Assembly (NCBI GenBank): GCA_004298045.1
Contig: SCRM01000021.1
Span: 310,001 to 374,000 of the forward strand
From: Rhodanobacter sp.
GTDB taxonomy: Bacteria; Pseudomonadota; Gammaproteobacteria; Xanthomonadales; Rhodanobacteraceae
Direction: 5' to 3'
DNA length: 64,000 bases
The notes under the pieces were generated by a model. That model was not told where the DNA came from and searched no databases. It saw nothing but the letters and a program-made list of their open reading frames with translations. A program made the translations under genes and the position numbers. Within the stretch, counting starts at the first letter, position 1. Each line of letters opens with the position of its first letter. Positions 22,580-31,661 of this stretch are shown here, in pieces.

Positions 22580-24464
22580 ACTGGTTGCGGTGGTTCATCC
22601 ACGCATGGCGGTCATCGGACATGATCTCGCCATGGCAGCACTTGCGTGGCTGATCGCCAAGTGGCTGCGCTACACGGTACGCCCGGAAGACATCATCCAA
22701 TTCCGCTGGTTCGAGCTTCCGGTGGTGCTCGTCGCGCAAGGCGCGATTTTTCGCTGGACTGGCTTGTATCGCGGCGTATGGCGTTTCGCCAGCTTGCCCG
22801 ATCTGTGGAACATCATTCGCGCGGTGGCGCTGGGTTCGATTGCGATCTGGCTCGCATTGTCGATGTTCAACCGCCTCGACGGCGTACCGCGTTCGATGCT
22901 GGTGCTGTATCCGGTCGTGCTGGCGGTTGGCCTGGGCGCACCGCGCCTGCTTTACCGCTACTGGAAGGACAGCCGCGTCGGCCTGGCCGGCTCCGCGACG
23001 GTTCGGCGCGTACTCATCATTGGCGCCGACCGCGCCGGCGAGGCACTTTCGCGCGACCTCCAACGCGACAGTGCGTACTCGGTGGTCGGGTTTCTCGATG
23101 ACCGTCCCGCCATGGGTGGGGCCAGCATCAATGGGTTGCCGGTGCTCGGCCATACTGCGCGACTGGCCGATATTGCCCGTGAAACCGCGGCCGACATGCT
23201 GCTGATCGCCCTGCCGGAGGCCAAAGCTGGCGAGATGCGCGTCATCGTCGCTGCGTGTGCGGCGACCGATCTGCCGTATCGCACTATTCCGCGGTTGGAA
23301 GACGTGGTGGCCGGTCGGGCGCAGGTCAACGAGATCAAGGAAGTCGCGATCGAGGATCTGCTCGGCCGGGAGACGGTGGAGCTGGATTGGACTGCCATTC
23401 GCGAGGCCATCAGTGGGCACCGGGTGCTGGTGACTGGTGGTGGCGGGTCGATCGGTTCCGAATTGTGCCGGCAGGTGGCGCGACTGGGTGCCGCAGCGCT
23501 GACGGTGGTCGATCACAGCGAGTTCAACCTGTACCGGATCACGCGCGAGCTGCGCCAGCACTTCCCCGACCTGATCCTCGATGGCGTGCTTGGCAGTTGC
23601 GGTGATGAGGTTCTGATGCGCCGCACGCTGGCGGCAGCGAAGCCGCAGGTGGTGTTCCATGCCGCCGCGTACAAACATGTCCCGTTGCTGCAGGATCAAC
23701 TGCGCGCCGCGTTCCGCAACAACGTGCTTGGTACCCGGACGGTGGCCGACCTTGCCAACGAAGCCGGGGTCGACGCCTTCGTGATGATTTCGACCGACAA
23801 GGCGGTCAACCCGACCAGCGTCATGGGCGCCTGCAAGCGCATTGCCGAGATCTGGTGCCAGAACCTCGATGCGCACGCACGGACGCGCTACATGACGGTG
23901 CGTTTTGGCAATGTGCTCGATTCGGCCGGCTCGGTGGTGCCGCTGTTCCGGCAGCAGATCCGCGAGGGTGGGCCGGTCACCGTCACCCATCCGGAGATTT
24001 CGCGCTACTTCATGACCATCCCCGAAGCCTGCCAGCTCATCCTGCAGGCCGCCACGCTCGGCTCCGGCGGCGAGATCTACGCGCTGGACATGGGCGAACC
24101 GATCAAGATCCGCGATCTCGCCGAGCAGATGATCCGCCTGGCGGGCAAGAAGCCGGGCACCGAGATTCCGATCGTGTACACCGGCTTGCGGCCGGGTGAA
24201 AAACTGTTCGAGGAATTGTTCCACCCGCAGGAGCACTACAGCGCAACGGCGCATTCGAAGATCTTCCTCGCGCAACACCGCGAGGTGTCTTGGGATCTGC
24301 TGCAGGGCTTGCTGCGCAAGGCCGACGGCGTGGTTTCCGTTGGCGACGACACCGAGTTGCGGCGCTGCGTGTCGAGCCTGCTGCCGTCGTTCCGCTGGAG
24401 CGAAACCACCCAGCCAGACAACGTCGTTTCGATCCGTCGCCAGGAATCCGGAGAAGGCAAGTGA
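22566..24464 (+). CDS. WbpM/CapD-type UDP-N-acetylglucosamine 4,6-dehydratase, membrane-bound
   Basis: A 632-residue protein: four N-terminal membrane helices, a first Rossmann-like region (RRVLIIGADRAGEALSRDL, about 140-260), then the catalytic extended SDR domain (about 280-600) with GGGGSIGSELCRQVARLG, STDKAVNPTSVMGACKRIAE and RFGNVLDSAGSVVPLFR. The Tyr of the usual SDR triad is replaced by Met in TSVMGACK, normal for large WbpM-type enzymes. It makes 4-keto-6-deoxy sugars such as the precursor of QuiNAc or bacillosamine. Overlaps both neighbours. Confidence 0.92.
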   Translation: MSLRKLVAVVHPRMAVIGHDLAMAALAWLIAKWLRYTVRPEDIIQFRWFELPVVLVAQGAIFRWTGLYRGVWRFASLPDLWNIIRAVALGSIAIWLALSMFNRLDGVPRSMLVLYPVVLAVGLGAPRLLYRYWKDSRVGLAGSATVRRVLIIGADRAGEALSRDLQRDSAYSVVGFLDDRPAMGGASINGLPVLGHTARLADIARETAADMLLIALPEAKAGEMRVIVAACAATDLPYRTIPRLEDVVAGRAQVNEIKEVAIEDLLGRETVELDWTAIREAISGHRVLVTGGGGSIGSELCRQVARLGAAALTVVDHSEFNLYRITRELRQHFPDLILDGVLGSCGDEVLMRRTLAAAKPQVVFHAAAYKHVPLLQDQLRAAFRNNVLGTRTVADLANEAGVDAFVMISTDKAVNPTSVMGACKRIAEIWCQNLDAHARTRYMTVRFGNVLDSAGSVVPLFRQQIREGGPVTVTHPEISRYFMTIPEACQLILQAATLGSGGEIYALDMGEPIKIRDLAEQMIRLAGKKPGTEIPIVYTGLRPGEKLFEELFHPQEHYSATAHSKIFLAQHREVSWDLLQGLLRKADGVVSVGDDTELRRCVSSLLPSFRWSETTQPDNVVSIRRQESGEGK

Positions 24465-25336
24465 GCCAACCGTTGCGCAAGGTCGTGTTTCCCGTGGCCG
24501 GACTCGGCACCCGGTTTCTGCCGGCCACCAAGGCAGTCGCCAAGGAAATGCTGCCGGTACTCGACCGTCCGCTGATCCAGTACGCCGTCGATGAAGCCGT
24601 CGAAGCCGGCGCGGACACGCTCATCTTTGTCACCAACCGTTACAAGCACGCCATCGCCGATTATTTCGACAAGGCCTACGAGCTCGAAGCCAAGCTGCTG
24701 CAGAAAGGCAAGAACGCGCTCCTGGCCATGGTGCGCGGCACCTTGCCCGGCCATGTGCGTGCCATCTTCGTCACCCAGCCTGAGGCGCTCGGCCTCGGCC
24801 ATGCGGTGCTGTGCGCCAAGCCGGTGATCGGCGACGCACCATTCGGCATCATGCTGCCGGACGACCTCATCTGGAACGGTTCCGGAAAAGGCGCGTTGCG
24901 CCAGATGGCGGAGCTCGGCGCGCGCGAGGATGCCGGCGTGATCGCGGTGGAAGAAGTGCCGCATGAGCAAACCGAGAAATACGGCATTGTCGACGCCACT
25001 CCCATCGACGAACGCAGCGCGCGGATCCGGCACATGGTGGAAAAGCCGAAACCCGCCGATGCCCCGTCCAACCTGGCTGTAGTGGGGCGCTACGTGCTGC
25101 CGCCGCGCATCTTCGACCTGCTCGAGCACACGACGACCGGCGCTGGCGGCGAAATCCAGTTGACCGATGCGATCGAGGCCTTGCTCAAGGAACAGGGCAA
25201 GGTGCTCGCCTATCGCTTCGAGGGCACGCGCTTCGACTGCGGCAACAAGGCGGGCCTGGTGCGCGCAACCATCCATATGGCGATGCAGGACCCTGCCTTG
25301 GCACCGGTGGTGCGCGAGATCGCTGCCACGCTGTGA
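24461..25336 (+). CDS. galU: UTP-glucose-1-phosphate uridylyltransferase GalU
   Basis: GalU of 291 residues. The nucleotide-binding signature FPVAGLGTRFLPATKAVAKE is at the N-terminus, followed by KEMLPVLDRPLIQYAVDEA, and EVPHEQTEKYGIVD and FEGTRFDCGNKAGL further on. It makes UDP-glucose for LPS, exopolysaccharide and nucleotide sugars. The GTG start at 24461 overlaps the dehydratase stop (GTGA) and gives the expected short N-terminus. Confidence 0.95.
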   Translation: MSQPLRKVVFPVAGLGTRFLPATKAVAKEMLPVLDRPLIQYAVDEAVEAGADTLIFVTNRYKHAIADYFDKAYELEAKLLQKGKNALLAMVRGTLPGHVRAIFVTQPEALGLGHAVLCAKPVIGDAPFGIMLPDDLIWNGSGKGALRQMAELGAREDAGVIAVEEVPHEQTEKYGIVDATPIDERSARIRHMVEKPKPADAPSNLAVVGRYVLPPRIFDLLEHTTTGAGGEIQLTDAIEALLKEQGKVLAYRFEGTRFDCGNKAGLVRATIHMAMQDPALAPVVREIAATL

Positions 25337-25444
25337 CGGTCTGCCGCAGAGGTTGCTGGTCGTTGCGCGATGCCTGCAGGGTGTCTGATGTGAGCTTGCT
25401 GCGGTAATCTCGGGCCCTTCGCCGACGCACAGGGGCGCCCGCGC

Positions 25445-26734
25445 ATGAAATCCGCCGTCGTTTCGTCTTATTACCGTGCCACCGCCACGCGTCATGCACC
25501 GTATGCGCCGCTGGCCGGCAGAGTCGAGGCGCGCGTCGCCGTCGTGGGTGGCGGTTTTGCAGGACTCAACACGGCACTGAGTCTGGCCGAACACGGTGTA
25601 CGCGACGTGGTGCTGCTGGAGCGCGATGAGATCGGTTTCGGTGCGTCCGGCCGCAACGGCGGCTTCGTGTTTGCCGGTTATTCTCTCGGTGAGCAGGCGC
25701 TGGTGGATCGCGTTGGCCTTGCGCGTGCGCGCGCTTTGTTCGCGTTGACGACGGCGGCGGTCGAACGCATCCGTGCACGCATCCAGCGCTACGCCATCGC
25801 TTGCGATGCGGTGGACGCCGGGGTCATCTGGGCCAACTGGTTTCGCGATCCGGCGGTGTTGCGGGCGCGCCAGCAACTGCTGGCGGATAGCTTCGGTGTC
25901 ACGTGGGAGTGGCTGCCGCAAGCGGCTTTGCGTGCGCGCGTCAACAGCATGCGTTATCACGATGGTCTGTACGAGCGCAATGCGCTGCACCTGCACCCGC
26001 TCAACTACGCGCTCGGGCTTGCGGCGGCGGCGAGTACCCAAGGCGTTGCCATCCACGAACACAGCACCGTGACGCACTTGCACCGCGCGGGCGCGCATTG
26101 GCACCTGACAACACCGGCAGGCGAAGTCCAGGCCGAGCACGTCGTACTTGCCTGTGGCGGGTATCTCGGCCGGCTTGACCGCCGCGTCGATGCCGCGGTG
26201 CTGCCGATCGCCACCTATGTGTTGGCCACCGAGCCGCTCGGCGATCGTCTTGCCGAGTGCCTGATGACGCGGGCCGCGGTGTACGACTCGCGGTTTGCGT
26301 TCGACTATTACCGGCCGCTGCCGGATACCCGGCTGTTGTGGGGCGGCCGCATCTCGGTGCGCGATCGATCCCCGCACGCGGTGCAGCGGCGGTTGCTGCG
26401 TGATCTGCTCAAGGTGTTTCCGCAACTGGCGGGCGTGCAGGTGGAACATGCCTGGTCGGGGCTGATGAGCTATGCACGCCACCAGATGCCGCAGATCGGC
26501 CGCAGCGCAGACGGCCTGTGGCATGCGCAGGCGTTTGGCGGGCACGGCCTGGCGCCGACCTGCGCTGCGGGCGAACTGGTGGCGGCGGCGATCGCCGACG
26601 GTGACACGGGGTGGCAGCAATTCAACGATTTCGGGTTGGTGTCGGCCGGCAAGCCGTTCGGCTTCGCCGCCGCCCAAGCCAGCTATTGGTGGCAGGAGTT
26701 GCGCGATGCGCTCAAGACGAGGCTGGAAGCATGA
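25445..26734 (+). CDS. FAD-dependent amine/amino-acid oxidoreductase (DAO family, PuuB-like)
   Basis: A 429-residue flavoprotein. The FAD-binding Rossmann motif is [19 protein letters not shown], followed by [17 protein letters not shown], a pattern typical of gamma-glutamylputrescine oxidase and related enzymes, and a C-terminal [17 protein letters not shown] that contacts FAD. The amine substrate cannot be fixed from sequence. Its stop overlaps csaA (ATGA), so the two are co-translated, although no functional link is obvious. Confidence 0.85.
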   Translation: MKSAVVSSYYRATATRHAPYAPLAGRVEARVAVVGGGFAGLNTALSLAEHGVRDVVLLERDEIGFGASGRNGGFVFAGYSLGEQALVDRVGLARARALFALTTAAVERIRARIQRYAIACDAVDAGVIWANWFRDPAVLRARQQLLADSFGVTWEWLPQAALRARVNSMRYHDGLYERNALHLHPLNYALGLAAAASTQGVAIHEHSTVTHLHRAGAHWHLTTPAGEVQAEHVVLACGGYLGRLDRRVDAAVLPIATYVLATEPLGDRLAECLMTRAAVYDSRFAFDYYRPLPDTRLLWGGRISVRDRSPHAVQRRLLRDLLKVFPQLAGVQVEHAWSGLMSYARHQMPQIGRSADGLWHAQAFGGHGLAPTCAAGELVAAAIADGDTGWQQFNDFGLVSAGKPFGFAAAQASYWWQELRDALKTRLEA

Positions 26735-27072
26735 ATGACGACGCGGACCTCAGCTGGGCCGATTTCGAGAAAGTGCTGATCGTGGCCGGCACGGTGACGA
26801 AAGTCGAAGCCTTCCCCGAGGCACGCAAGCCGGCGTGGAAGGTGTGGGTGGATTTCGGCCCCTATGGCGAAAAGAAGACCAGCGCCCAGATCGTGGCGCT
26901 GTATCGCCCCGAGGATCTGATCGGCCGGCAGGTCGTGGGCGTCATCAATTTTCCCGAAAAGCAGATCGGTCCGTTCCGTTCGCAGTTTCTGCTTACCGGC
27001 TTTCCCACCGACGAGGGTGTGGTGCTTGCCGCCGTCGAGCGTCCGGTGCCGAACGGTACGCGGCTCGCCTGA
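26731..27072 (+). CDS. csaA: tRNA-binding/chaperone-like protein CsaA
   Basis: A 113-residue single OB-fold (tRNA-binding arm) protein with the CsaA pattern: [39 protein letters not shown] and [20 protein letters not shown]. CsaA homologues bind tRNA and unfolded proteins. Its stop lies 8 bases from the convergent end of the aryl-polyene operon, with no hairpin between them. Confidence 0.93.
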   Translation: MNDDADLSWADFEKVLIVAGTVTKVEAFPEARKPAWKVWVDFGPYGEKKTSAQIVALYRPEDLIGRQVVGVINFPEKQIGPFRSQFLLTGFPTDEGVVLAAVERPVPNGTRLA

Positions 27073-27080
27073 AGTTGCGA

Positions 27081-27809
27081 TCAACACAAGCCGCCATTGA
27101 CGGCCAACACTTGCCGGGTGATGTAGCCCGCGTCCGGGCTGACGAGGAAAGCCACCGCCGCAGCCACCTCTGCCGGTGTGCCGGCGCGCGCGGCGGGAAT
27201 CATCTGCACGATCTCGGCGACGGGTACCTCGGGGGCGAGCAGGTCGGTGTCGATAAGGCCGGGTGCGACGCAGTTCACCGTGATGCGGCGCTTGGCAAGC
27301 TCCACCGCCAACGCCTTGGCCGCGCCGATCACACCGGCTTTGGACGCACTGTAGTTCACCTGCCCGCGGTTGCCGACAAGGCCGGAGACTGAGGTGATGC
27401 ACACGATGCGACCGGGTGCGCGGCGACGGATCATGGGCATGACTACCGGGTGCAGCACGTTGTAGAAACCGTCGAGGTTGGTGCGCAGCACGCGGTCCCA
27501 GTCCGCGTCGGTGAGTGCGGGGAAGGCCGCATCGGCGGTGATGCCGGCGTTGCACACCACGCCGTAATACGCGCCGTGCGCGGCGATGTCGGCCTCCAGG
27601 GCATATCGGCACGCATCGCGGTCGGCAAGATCGAACTGCAACACCTGCGCGCTGCGGCCGGCTTGAACGATCTCGGCGTGGACAGCGTCGGCAGCGTCGC
27701 GCCGGGTGCGGCAATGCAGTGCGATGTCATAGCCGTCGCGAGCAAGCCGCATGGCGATGGCGCGACCGATGCCGCGGCTGGAGCCAGTCACCAGAATGCG
27801 GTCAGTCAT
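27081..27809 (-). CDS. apeQ: 3-oxoacyl-ACP reductase of the aryl-polyene cluster (ApeQ-like)
   Basis: SDR ketoreductase of 242 residues with the NADPH motif LVTGSSRGIGRAIAMRLARD, NAGIT, and the catalytic Ser/Tyr/Lys in CITSVSGLVGNRGQVNYSASK. It resembles FabG but is the last gene of the polyketide operon, so it should reduce the beta-keto group after each extension of the polyene. The start at 27809 overlaps the dehydratase gene by 8 bp; the frame is open further upstream without family similarity. Confidence 0.88.
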   Translation of the reverse strand: MTDRILVTGSSRGIGRAIAMRLARDGYDIALHCRTRRDAADAVHAEIVQAGRSAQVLQFDLADRDACRYALEADIAAHGAYYGVVCNAGITADAAFPALTDADWDRVLRTNLDGFYNVLHPVVMPMIRRRAPGRIVCITSVSGLVGNRGQVNYSASKAGVIGAAKALAVELAKRRITVNCVAPGLIDTDLLAPEVPVAEIVQMIPAARAGTPAEVAAAVAFLVSPDAGYITRQVLAVNGGLC

Positions 27810-28260
27810 GGGAAAGCGCCGTGGCGAAGAGAGCGGTGGCATCGGGTGGGCTGAAAACCGTGAGCTTGGCTTCGGCCAGCACGCCGGGGGCCTCGATGCG
27901 GCAGACAAACACGCCCATGCCGGTGGCGTCGCTGAATTCGCGGCGTGCGCTTACCGTCAAGGTGCTGCCTGGCGGGAAGCCCGTGACGTTGCAGCGGTAT
28001 TGCCGGGTACCGAGTAGCAAGCCGAGGCGCACCGGGCGACCTTTGGCACGCGCCGTGCAGCCTGCCCACGCGGCAATGGCCTGCGCCATCAACTCCACCC
28101 CCGCCCATGCGGGCAATCGCCCGTCGGCGGCGTGCAACAAGCCATCGGCCGCCACCTTGTGCGTACAGCGCACATGGTCGGCGTCGTGTTCGAGCACGGC
28201 GTCGAGCAGGATCATGTCACCGGCGTGCGGGATCAGTTCGGCGATCGGCCAAGGGCTCAT
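27802..28260 (-). CDS. apeP: Hotdog-fold dehydratase of the aryl-polyene cluster (ApeP-like)
   Basis: A 152-residue hotdog-fold protein starting MSPWPIAELIPHAGDMILLD, where the HxGxMxLLD segment is typical of ApeP-type beta-hydroxyacyl-ACP dehydratases, with PAWAGVELMAQAIAAWAG forming the central helix. In characterised aryl-polyene systems ApeP pairs with ApeI as a heterodimer; the partner is at 30769-31119. Overlaps the ketosynthase gene by 4 bp (ATGA) and the reductase by 8 bp. Confidence 0.85.
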   Translation of the reverse strand: MSPWPIAELIPHAGDMILLDAVLEHDADHVRCTHKVAADGLLHAADGRLPAWAGVELMAQAIAAWAGCTARAKGRPVRLGLLLGTRQYRCNVTGFPPGSTLTVSARREFSDATGMGVFVCRIEAPGVLAEAKLTVFSPPDATALFATALSHD

Positions 28261-29435
28261 GGCGTATCCCCGAAGATCAGGCTGGCGTTGTTGCCGCCGA
28301 AGGCAAACGAATTGCTCATCAACCAGTGCGGTTGGCCGGGTTTCAGCCGGGTGCCGGGTGCAACGAAGTCGAGCGCGGGCAAGCTGGCATCGAGCAGGCC
28401 TTGGGTGCAGTGCGGCGGCAGCCGGCCAGCATCCAGCGCCAGCCAGCAAAAGGCGGCTTCGAGTGCGCCGGCGGCGGCCAGTGTGTGGCCGGTCAGCGCC
28501 TTGGTCGACGAGCACGGCACGCCGTGTGGGAACACTGCCGCCATGGCGCGCGCTTCCATCGCGTCATTGAGCGGTGTTGCCGTGCCGTGCAGGTTGACGT
28601 AGTCGATCGCCCCGGGGCCGAGTTGCGCCCGGGCGAGAGCGGTCAACATCGCGTCGCGGGCACCGGTGCCGCCCGGTTCGGGCGATGACATGTGATAGGC
28701 GTCCGAGCTGGCGCCTGTTCCGGCAAGGTGCACCGGGCCGCGCTCGTGGGTCATGAGGAACAGCGCTGCCGCCTCGCCCAGGTTGATGCCGTGCCGATCG
28801 GCCGCGAACGGGCGACAGTGCTCGCCATCCAGCGCACCGAGCGCATGAAAGCCATTCAGTGGCAAGCGCGTCAAGGCATCGACGCCGCCGCAGACCACGG
28901 CATCGCACACCCCGGCATCGAGCAGACGCTGCGCGCTGATCAGTGCCCGCGCGCCCGCGGTGCAGGCCGTGGAAATGACGTAGCACGGGCCTTCGCTGCC
29001 GAGCCAGTCGGCAAGGCACTGCGCCGGGTCGGAAAGCTCCTGATCGCGATAGTGATAACCGCGCGGCCATGCGCCGGTCTGCCGGTAACCCGCGTGTCCG
29101 ACGGTGGCCTCTTCGATGCCTCCGGTGCTGGTGCCGAGCACGACGCCGATGCGCAACCTGCCGTAGTGCGTCGCCGCCGCCTGCAAGTCCGGTTCGATTT
29201 GGTGTGCCGCCGCCAGCAACAAACGGTTGCAGCGGTTGTCGTGGGCCCACAGCGTTGCCGGCAATGCGGGAAGCTCGGCGTGCACCCGGCCAACCGGCGG
29301 CGTGAAGCCTGGGATCCAGCCGGGCGTCGGCACAAGGCGATCGGTGTCGCCGGCAAACAGCGCCTGCGCCACGGCAGCCCGGTCGGCACCGAGGGCGCAC
29401 ACGATACCGAGCGTGTTGAGGTAGGCGGTACTCAT
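28257..29435 (-). CDS. apeO: Ketosynthase of the aryl-polyene cluster (ApeO-like)
   Basis: Thiolase-fold beta-ketoacyl-ACP synthase of 392 residues with a complete Cys-His-His triad: C158 in VISTACTAGARAL, His in NLHGTATPLND (about 290) and His in SSTKALTGHTLAAAGALEA (about 325). In known systems ApeO pairs with the chain-length factor ApeC, here at 32550-33269. The N-terminus is atypical for FabF (MSTAYLNTLGIVCALG). ATGA overlaps on both sides. Confidence 0.87.
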   Translation of the reverse strand: MSTAYLNTLGIVCALGADRAAVAQALFAGDTDRLVPTPGWIPGFTPPVGRVHAELPALPATLWAHDNRCNRLLLAAAHQIEPDLQAAATHYGRLRIGVVLGTSTGGIEEATVGHAGYRQTGAWPRGYHYRDQELSDPAQCLADWLGSEGPCYVISTACTAGARALISAQRLLDAGVCDAVVCGGVDALTRLPLNGFHALGALDGEHCRPFAADRHGINLGEAAALFLMTHERGPVHLAGTGASSDAYHMSSPEPGGTGARDAMLTALARAQLGPGAIDYVNLHGTATPLNDAMEARAMAAVFPHGVPCSSTKALTGHTLAAAGALEAAFCWLALDAGRLPPHCTQGLLDASLPALDFVAPGTRLKPGQPHWLMSNSFAFGGNNASLIFGDTP

Positions 29436-30142
29436 GCCGGTTTGCGGGCAACCACGTTCACCAGTGTCTCCTCCCGGCGTCCGGGCGGTGGCGGCTGGCG
29501 CAGGTGCAGGCGTTCAAGCAGGCCGAAATCCCGCGCGCGGCTCCACCACAGGTATGGCAGTGAAACCTGGGCATCGCCGAAAACAAAACCTTGTGCACGC
29601 AGCATGGTGAGGTACTCCGGTGCGCTCTTTTGCACCTGCATCGGGTGCCGGAAAAACCAGCGGATCACCCAGGTGTCGATGTACGCACGGGTGGACTCGG
29701 CAAGCAACAGGGTTCCACCGGGCTTGAGCACGCGCCAGAACTCCGCCAACGCATCCTCCTGCTCCACCAGATGATGGAACACCTGATGGCAGAACAGCAC
29801 ATCCACGCTGGCATCGGGCAGATCGATGGCGGCGCAGTCCCCCAGCACGAGTTCCACCGCCACCCCTTCGCGCGCAGCTTCGGCGCGCGCCCGTTCGATG
29901 CTGACCGGGTCGGCATCCAGCCCCACCAGGCGCCTTGGTGAAAACACGCGATCGAGCAGGCGGAATGACCGCCCTTGGCCACAACCCACATCAAGCAAGG
30001 TGTCGGTATGCGGCAACGCGCCGGCGAGCCAGGCCAGGTCTTCAATGGCTACCCGCAACACGTGGCGTTGCCAGGTGCGGCTGGCGAGAAAACGAAACCC
30101 CAGGCGCGTGTCCGGGACATAGGTGGGGCTGGCGTAATTCAT
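29432..30142 (-). CDS. SAM-dependent methyltransferase in the aryl-polyene operon
   Basis: Class I methyltransferase of 236 residues. The SAM-binding motif I is TLLDVGCGQGRSFRLLD, with the acidic post-motif VGLDADPVS, motif region DVLFCHQVFHHLVEQED and EFWRVLKPGGTLLLAES. It may methylate the aryl head-group; several aryl polyenes carry methyl or methoxy groups on the ring. Start at 30142 overlaps the thioesterase stop (ATGA). The precise target is inferred. Confidence 0.82.
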   Translation of the reverse strand: MNYASPTYVPDTRLGFRFLASRTWQRHVLRVAIEDLAWLAGALPHTDTLLDVGCGQGRSFRLLDRVFSPRRLVGLDADPVSIERARAEAAREGVAVELVLGDCAAIDLPDASVDVLFCHQVFHHLVEQEDALAEFWRVLKPGGTLLLAESTRAYIDTWVIRWFFRHPMQVQKSAPEYLTMLRAQGFVFGDAQVSLPYLWWSRARDFGLLERLHLRQPPPPGRREETLVNVVARKPA

Positions 30143-30570
30143 GGCTTGGTGAGGGCAAGTTCGACGGCGTGGACAAAGGCCGCGGGCGAAACCAGCTGCA
30201 TGGCGCCGTCGGCGAGGCTCACCGCAACTTGCACCGTGCTGGCACGGGTCAACCGCGCGCCACTTTCGGCATCGCTGATGAGGTAATGGATTTTCAGCCG
30301 GTTTTCCCATTCGACGAGGTCGGCCCGCAGGTTGAGGCGTTGGCCAAAACGCGCCGCGTGCGCATAGCGCAGTTGCAGGTCGATCACCGGCCACTGATAA
30401 CCAGCCTCCTGCATCGCGCGGTAGCCGTAGCCGATGTGGTCGAGCAGCGCACAGCGGGCAATTTCAAGATATTTCACGTAATGCCCGTGCCACACCACGT
30501 GCATCGAGTCGACATCGAAAAACGGCACCGTCAGCGCGGTATCGACGTGCAGTACACCGGGCTTACGCAT
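30139..30570 (-). CDS. Hotdog acyl thioesterase (YbgC/4HBT type, ApeK-like)
   Basis: A 143-residue single-hotdog protein. The active-site segment VPFFDVDSMHVVWHGHYVKY fits the 4-hydroxybenzoyl-CoA thioesterase family pattern. It would release or edit acyl chains from the carrier protein. I start at the ATG at 30570, since the 59 codons open upstream have no family similarity and coincide with a small remnant ORF. SD-like GGGAGG lies just upstream. Confidence 0.85.
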   Translation of the reverse strand: MRKPGVLHVDTALTVPFFDVDSMHVVWHGHYVKYLEIARCALLDHIGYGYRAMQEAGYQWPVIDLQLRYAHAARFGQRLNLRADLVEWENRLKIHYLISDAESGARLTRASTVQVAVSLADGAMQLVSPAAFVHAVELALTKP

Positions 30571-30772
30571 CGGCGGCCTCCCGACAAGGGGGGAAGGGGA
30601 ACCGCTGCAGCGGCGCATGCGGGCACCGTTGGCCGAGTCGGTCGGCATGACGTTGCGCGCGAGCATCAACGGGGTGTTTGCGCAGGTCGGCGCGAGTTGG
30701 CAAGGCGCTGCGGGTAACGGCGGGGGGCCCACCGTGCTCGCGTTCACCCGCCCAGTGGCGTGTTGTGGTCAT
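30563..30772 (-). pseudogene. 69-codon remnant, probably the truncated start of a second (ApeJ-type) acyltransferase
   Basis: The frame starts at an ATGA overlapping the dehydratase stop and ends overlapping the thioesterase start by 8 bp. It begins MTTTRHWAGEREHGG; an HWA....E start is usual for LpxL-like lipid acyltransferases, which occupy this place (between ApeI and ApeK) in aryl-polyene clusters. After about 15 residues it becomes Arg/Pro-rich and low in hydrophobic residues, unlike any acyltransferase. The simplest reading is an internal deletion of about 0.8 kb or more that kept both coupling signals. The assignment rests on a very short match. Confidence 0.45.
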
Positions 30773-31119
30773 GCCGGCTGCTCCAGCACGAGGCGTCCGG
30801 AGGAGTACGCCGTGGCGCCGTCAAGCCACGAGAAATGCAGCTTGTTGCGCGCATGGTCAAAGCGCAGCGACAGCGTGACTTGCTGACCGGGCAGCAGCAG
30901 GCGCTGGAACTTCAGCGCCTCCATGTCACGACAGGCAGCAGGGGTACCGAGGTATTGCGCCGCGAGCGTGAGTGCCCAACCGACCTGCACCGCGCCGGGC
31001 ACCACCGGGTGGCCCGGGAAGTGGCCGACGAGAAAGGCGAGGTCGCGACGTATCAGTACCGTCACGGTGCAATCGTCGCCATCGCGGTGCACGCCAAGGA
31101 TGGTGGGCAGCTCGATCAT
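30769..31119 (-). CDS. apeI: FabA/FabZ-like dehydratase of the aryl-polyene cluster (ApeI-like)
   Basis: A 116-residue hotdog protein with the dehydratase signature LVGHFPGHPVVPGAVQVGWA, whose His is catalytic in FabZ-type enzymes. It is expected to work as a heterodimer with the ApeP-like protein. Start at 31119 (MIELPTILGVHRDG) overlaps the COG4648 stop by 4 bp; the long open frame upstream is not protein-like. Overlaps the small remnant ORF by ATGA. Confidence 0.87.
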   Translation of the reverse strand: MIELPTILGVHRDGDDCTVTVLIRRDLAFLVGHFPGHPVVPGAVQVGWALTLAAQYLGTPAACRDMEALKFQRLLLPGQQVTLSLRFDHARNKLHFSWLDGATAYSSGRLVLEQPA

Positions 31120-31661
31120 GCGCGTGCCCGCACCCGCTTGCGGATCAGCCATTCGCCAATGAACAGTGGACCCATGATGAAGTACACGAGGAAGCCGTTG
31201 TACAGCGTCCACCAGGTGAGCGGTGCCCACAGCGTGAGCGCGGCCGAAGCGGCAGCGTTCCACACGAAGAAGCCGACCCAGACCCAGGTCACCTTGCGCG
31301 TATACGGGATGGCGACGTCCGGCAGTGCTGGCTCGCGCACGCGCGCGATGCGTTCCACCAACGGCGGCCCGAACTTCAGGCTGAGGCCGAACGCGGCGAG
31401 CAGCAGCAGGCTGATGAGCGTGGGGTACCAGCGCAGCAGCATCGCCTCGCCGCTGGCTGCGAGCAGCGCGCAGTAGGCCAGCGCCGCACCCAGCATCCAG
31501 CGCCCGCCCGGTTCGCGCGACAGGCTCGGGGCGCGGATCAGCCACACCGCGCCGAGTGCCAGCGCAAACACCGGCGGCGCGATGTGGTCCATGCCGTAAT
31601 ACACAAAAAACGGATACAGCACGCCTGCCAGCGGCAGCGCAATGTTCAGGACGCGATGCAT
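31116..31661 (-). CDS. COG4648 family membrane protein (ApeG-like)
   Basis: A 181-residue protein with about five to six hydrophobic helices (ALPLAGVLYPFFVYYGMDHI at the N-terminus; WWTLYNGFLVYFIMGPLFIG at the C-terminus), matching the uncharacterised COG4648 proteins found in nearly all aryl-polyene clusters. Its role is unknown; it may hold the synthase at the inner membrane. In the E. coli-type order an AMP-ligase gene follows it, but here the ApeI-like gene follows directly. Confidence 0.8.
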   Translation of the reverse strand: MHRVLNIALPLAGVLYPFFVYYGMDHIAPPVFALALGAVWLIRAPSLSREPGGRWMLGAALAYCALLAASGEAMLLRWYPTLISLLLLAAFGLSLKFGPPLVERIARVREPALPDVAIPYTRKVTWVWVGFFVWNAAASAALTLWAPLTWWTLYNGFLVYFIMGPLFIGEWLIRKRVRARA

